Shown in pieces: positions 5,013 through 6,476 of a stretch of DNA of 6,476 nucleotides. Under the pieces are notes generated by a model. That model was not told the origin of the DNA and did no database searches. It saw only the letters and a program-made list of their open reading frames with translations. The position numbers and the translations under genes were made by a program. The stretch is from Oscillospiraceae bacterium (GTDB lineage Bacteria; Bacillota; Clostridia; Oscillospirales; Ruminococcaceae). Numbering within the stretch: the stretch's first letter is position 1; each line of letters opens with the position of its first letter. The stretch lies in contig JAHHUA010000099.1 of the NCBI GenBank assembly GCA_020024235.1, forward strand, positions 1 to 6,476, read 5' to 3'.

Positions 5013-6311
5013 ATGGAAAAGAAAAAATTTGGTTTATTCAGTATTATCCTTCTTGGAATGAATGCAATTATTGGTTCTGGTATTTTTCTGTTACCGGGAG
5101 ATGCATTTAATATTATGGGAACAAGCAGTTTGTTTGTTTATATTTTTATCACACTTTTGGCAGGTTCTATGGCACTGTGTTTTGCAGAGGTTGCAGGTCT
5201 TTTCAAATCAAACGGTGGTGCATACATCTATGCAAAGGAAGCATTTGGTAACTTTGCAGGATTTGAAGTCGGATTTATGAAATACATAGTTCAGATTATT
5301 GCATGGGCAACTATGTCTGTTGGTTTTGTAACAGCACTTTCTGCTATTGTACCGGCTGTTGCAGAAGGCCCTGCAAAAATTGTAACCATTTTGCTTGTTG
5401 TCCTTGGGCTGAGTGTAATAAACATTATAGGTGTAGACATTGCAAAATATGTAAACAATATTGCAACAATAGGAAAATTAGTTCCTCTTGCACTGTTTAT
5501 TATAGTAGGAATCTTTTTTATTAAGGGAGCAAACTTCCAACCAATTATACCAGATGGAATTACAATGGGAAGTTTTTCGGAGGCCTCCATTCTGATTTTC
5601 TATGCTTTCACTGGTTTTGAATCTATTTCAACTGCATCAGAAGATATGGACAATCCAAAAAGAAATCTTCCAATTGCAATTGCAATATCTATCAGTTGTG
5701 TATCTTTGGTATACTTTTTAGTTCAGTTTGTAAGCATTGGTATTTTAGGTACCGGATTAAACGGAACAGAAACACCTGTTGTAGATGCAATGGCTTCTAC
5801 AATCCTTGGAAATGCAGGTGGAATCATTGTTACAGTGGGAACTTTGGTATCTATCGGCGGTATCAATGTGGCTGCATCTTTCCTGACCCCACGTGGCTGT
5901 CTTGCACTTGCAGAACGTGGAATGCTTCCTCCTTTTATCTTAAAGAAAACAGGAAAAGGAACACCGATTGTAGCAATTATTATTACAGCAGCACTGGTTA
6001 TCCCGATTGCGCTTTCCGGCAGTTTCACACAGTTGGCAGCAATCAGTGTAATTTCAAGATTTACACAGTATATCCCAACTTGTCTTTCTGTAATTGCTTT
6101 CAGAAAGCGTGGTATGAAATCAACATTCCGTATTCCTTTCGGATACACAATCCCAATTTTGGCAACAGCAGTAAGTGTATGGCTGCTCTTTAACTCTGAT
6201 GCCAAAAAATTAATAATTGGTTTAGGTGCAATGATTATTATTACACCACTCTATTTTGTAATGAAGAAATATAACGAAAAACATGGATATACATTTAAAG
6301 ATGCAGAATAG
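5013..6311 (+). CDS. APC-superfamily amino acid/amine permease
   Basis: A 432-aa integral membrane protein with about 12 predicted hydrophobic segments, the standard size and layout of the amino acid-polyamine-organocation family (AdiC/PotE-like). The first helix carries GSGIFLLPG (21-29), the broken-helix substrate-binding motif; GGAYIYAKEAFG (68-79), FTGFES (199-204), the cytosolic EDMDNPKRNLP (210-220) and TPRGCLALAERGMLP are typical landmarks. The substrate is not readable from sequence; gamma-glutamyl compounds, GABA, polyamines or ordinary amino acids are all possible given the PuuD-like neighbour. I chose the ATG at 5013, which places the short MEKKKFG lead directly before helix 1. An in-frame TTG at 4971 would overlap the upstream gene by 32 nt without an SD; a GTG at 5004 is possible. 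The SD before 5013 is weak, so translation may depend on coupling to the upstream gene, whose stop is 10 nt away. Confidence 0.9.
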   Translation: MEKKKFGLFSIILLGMNAIIGSGIFLLPGDAFNIMGTSSLFVYIFITLLAGSMALCFAEVAGLFKSNGGAYIYAKEAFGNFAGFEVGFMKYIVQIIAWATMSVGFVTALSAIVPAVAEGPAKIVTILLVVLGLSVINIIGVDIAKYVNNIATIGKLVPLALFIIVGIFFIKGANFQPIIPDGITMGSFSEASILIFYAFTGFESISTASEDMDNPKRNLPIAIAISISCVSLVYFLVQFVSIGILGTGLNGTETPVVDAMASTILGNAGGIIVTVGTLVSIGGINVAASFLTPRGCLALAERGMLPPFILKKTGKGTPIVAIIITAALVIPIALSGSFTQLAAISVISRFTQYIPTCLSVIAFRKRGMKSTFRIPFGYTIPILATAVSVWLLFNSDAKKLIIGLGAMIIITPLYFVMKKYNEKHGYTFKDAE

Positions 6312-6324
6312 TATAACAAAATAA

Positions 6325-6368
6325 GGTAATATTTTCTCCTAATGTACAAAACGGGAGATAATAATACC
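6325..6368 (+). other. Long imperfect hairpin just after the permease stop
   Basis: A 15-nt arm (6325-6339, GGTAATATTTTCTCC) pairs with 6354-6368 at 13 of 15 positions, around a 14-nt loop containing TGTACA. It begins 13 nt after the permease stop and has no T-run, so it looks like a 3'-UTR structure (mRNA stabiliser or processing site) in front of the real terminator rather than a terminator itself. Confidence 0.5.
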
Positions 6369-6383
6369 GTGTACCAAATCATA

Positions 6384-6418
6384 AAAACACCCCGCATACT
6401 TTGTATGCGGGGTGTTTT
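6384..6418. terminator. Bidirectional intrinsic terminator
   Basis: A perfect 16-bp stem (6384-6399 with 6403-6418; core ACACCCCGCATAC) with a TTT loop. It begins with AAAA and ends with TTTT, so it can terminate transcription in both directions. It closes the hydrolase-permease operon and separates it from whatever lies to the right. Confidence 0.92.
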
Positions 6419-6426
6419 ATAATTAA

Positions 6427-6476
6427 GTCTTTAGACAGTTGAGCACGAAACGTGCGAAACAGACAACCACCCGCTA
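6427..6476 (+). repeat. Partial structured element at right window edge
   Basis: Small hairpins GTCT/AGAC (6427-6430, 6433-6436) and GCACG/CGTGC (6443-6447, 6451-6455, loop AAA) are followed by AACCACCCGC (6465-6474), which would be the left arm of a stem cut by the window end. The layout (short hairpins, a spacer with CAGAC, then AACCACCCG) parallels the left-edge element at 4-48. It may be a mobile-element end or a TnpB-type guide-RNA 3' region; this is inference because the element is truncated. Confidence 0.45.

Noticed and set aside
5696..6193. 165-codon plus-strand frame in another phase of the permease
   Set aside because: Cys- and Arg-rich out-of-frame reading of the permease; no homology pattern and no start signals.
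5723..6205. Long antisense open frame (160 codons) within the permease gene
   Set aside because: It lies wholly opposite a clear APC permease, has no SD and a composition typical of a reverse-strand shadow of hydrophobic coding sequence.

Overview
The window is AT-rich, with Shine-Dalgarno (SD) motifs of the AGGAGG type, short intrinsic terminators, a Gram-positive lipoprotein signal and several TTG/GTG starts. This points to a low-GC Firmicute, most likely an anaerobic Clostridia-type organism. That placement rests on style and protein families only; there is no rRNA or other taxonomic marker here. No tRNA, rRNA, CRISPR array or transposase gene was seen.

Left part (1-2143, genes on the minus strand). 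A hairpin element at the extreme left edge is followed by a 71-aa zinc-ribbon protein with a GTG start (53-268). To its right is a compact three-gene operon read leftward from a good promoter at 2115-2143: a CBM9-like carbohydrate-binding-fold protein (1547-2086, TTG start), a 57-aa single-span membrane protein (1362-1535, easily missed because of its size) and an exported periplasmic-binding-protein-like protein of the FhuD/BtuF type (408-1358). The three genes are separated by 11 and 3 nt, and SD sites overlap the preceding stop or coding sequence. No ABC permease or ATPase accompanies the binding protein, and it has a signal peptidase I-type leader without a lipobox cysteine.

Middle (2144-4273). 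A divergent promoter region drives a 436-aa lipoprotein on the plus strand (2246-3556), with a Ser/Glu-rich tether, a segment that looks GerMN-like and a C-terminal region I do not recognise. It ends at a strong terminator (3660-3703). About 570 bp of very AT-rich non-coding DNA follow, holding small inverted repeats and a near-consensus promoter at 4053-4081.

Right part (4053-6476, plus strand). That promoter and a roughly 185-nt leader precede a two-gene operon: a class I glutamine-amidotransferase-like hydrolase of the PuuD / peptidase C26 family (4274-5002) and an APC-superfamily amino acid permease (5013-6311). The pair suggests uptake of an amino acid or amine plus hydrolysis of a gamma-glutamyl conjugate; the substrate is unknown. 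Two hairpins, the second a near-perfect bidirectional terminator, close the operon. The right edge begins another structured element that shares the core AACCACCCG with the left-edge hairpin. The window may therefore lie between two copies of a related hairpin-rich element; an IS200/IS605 end or TnpB-type guide-RNA end is my best guess, unproven.
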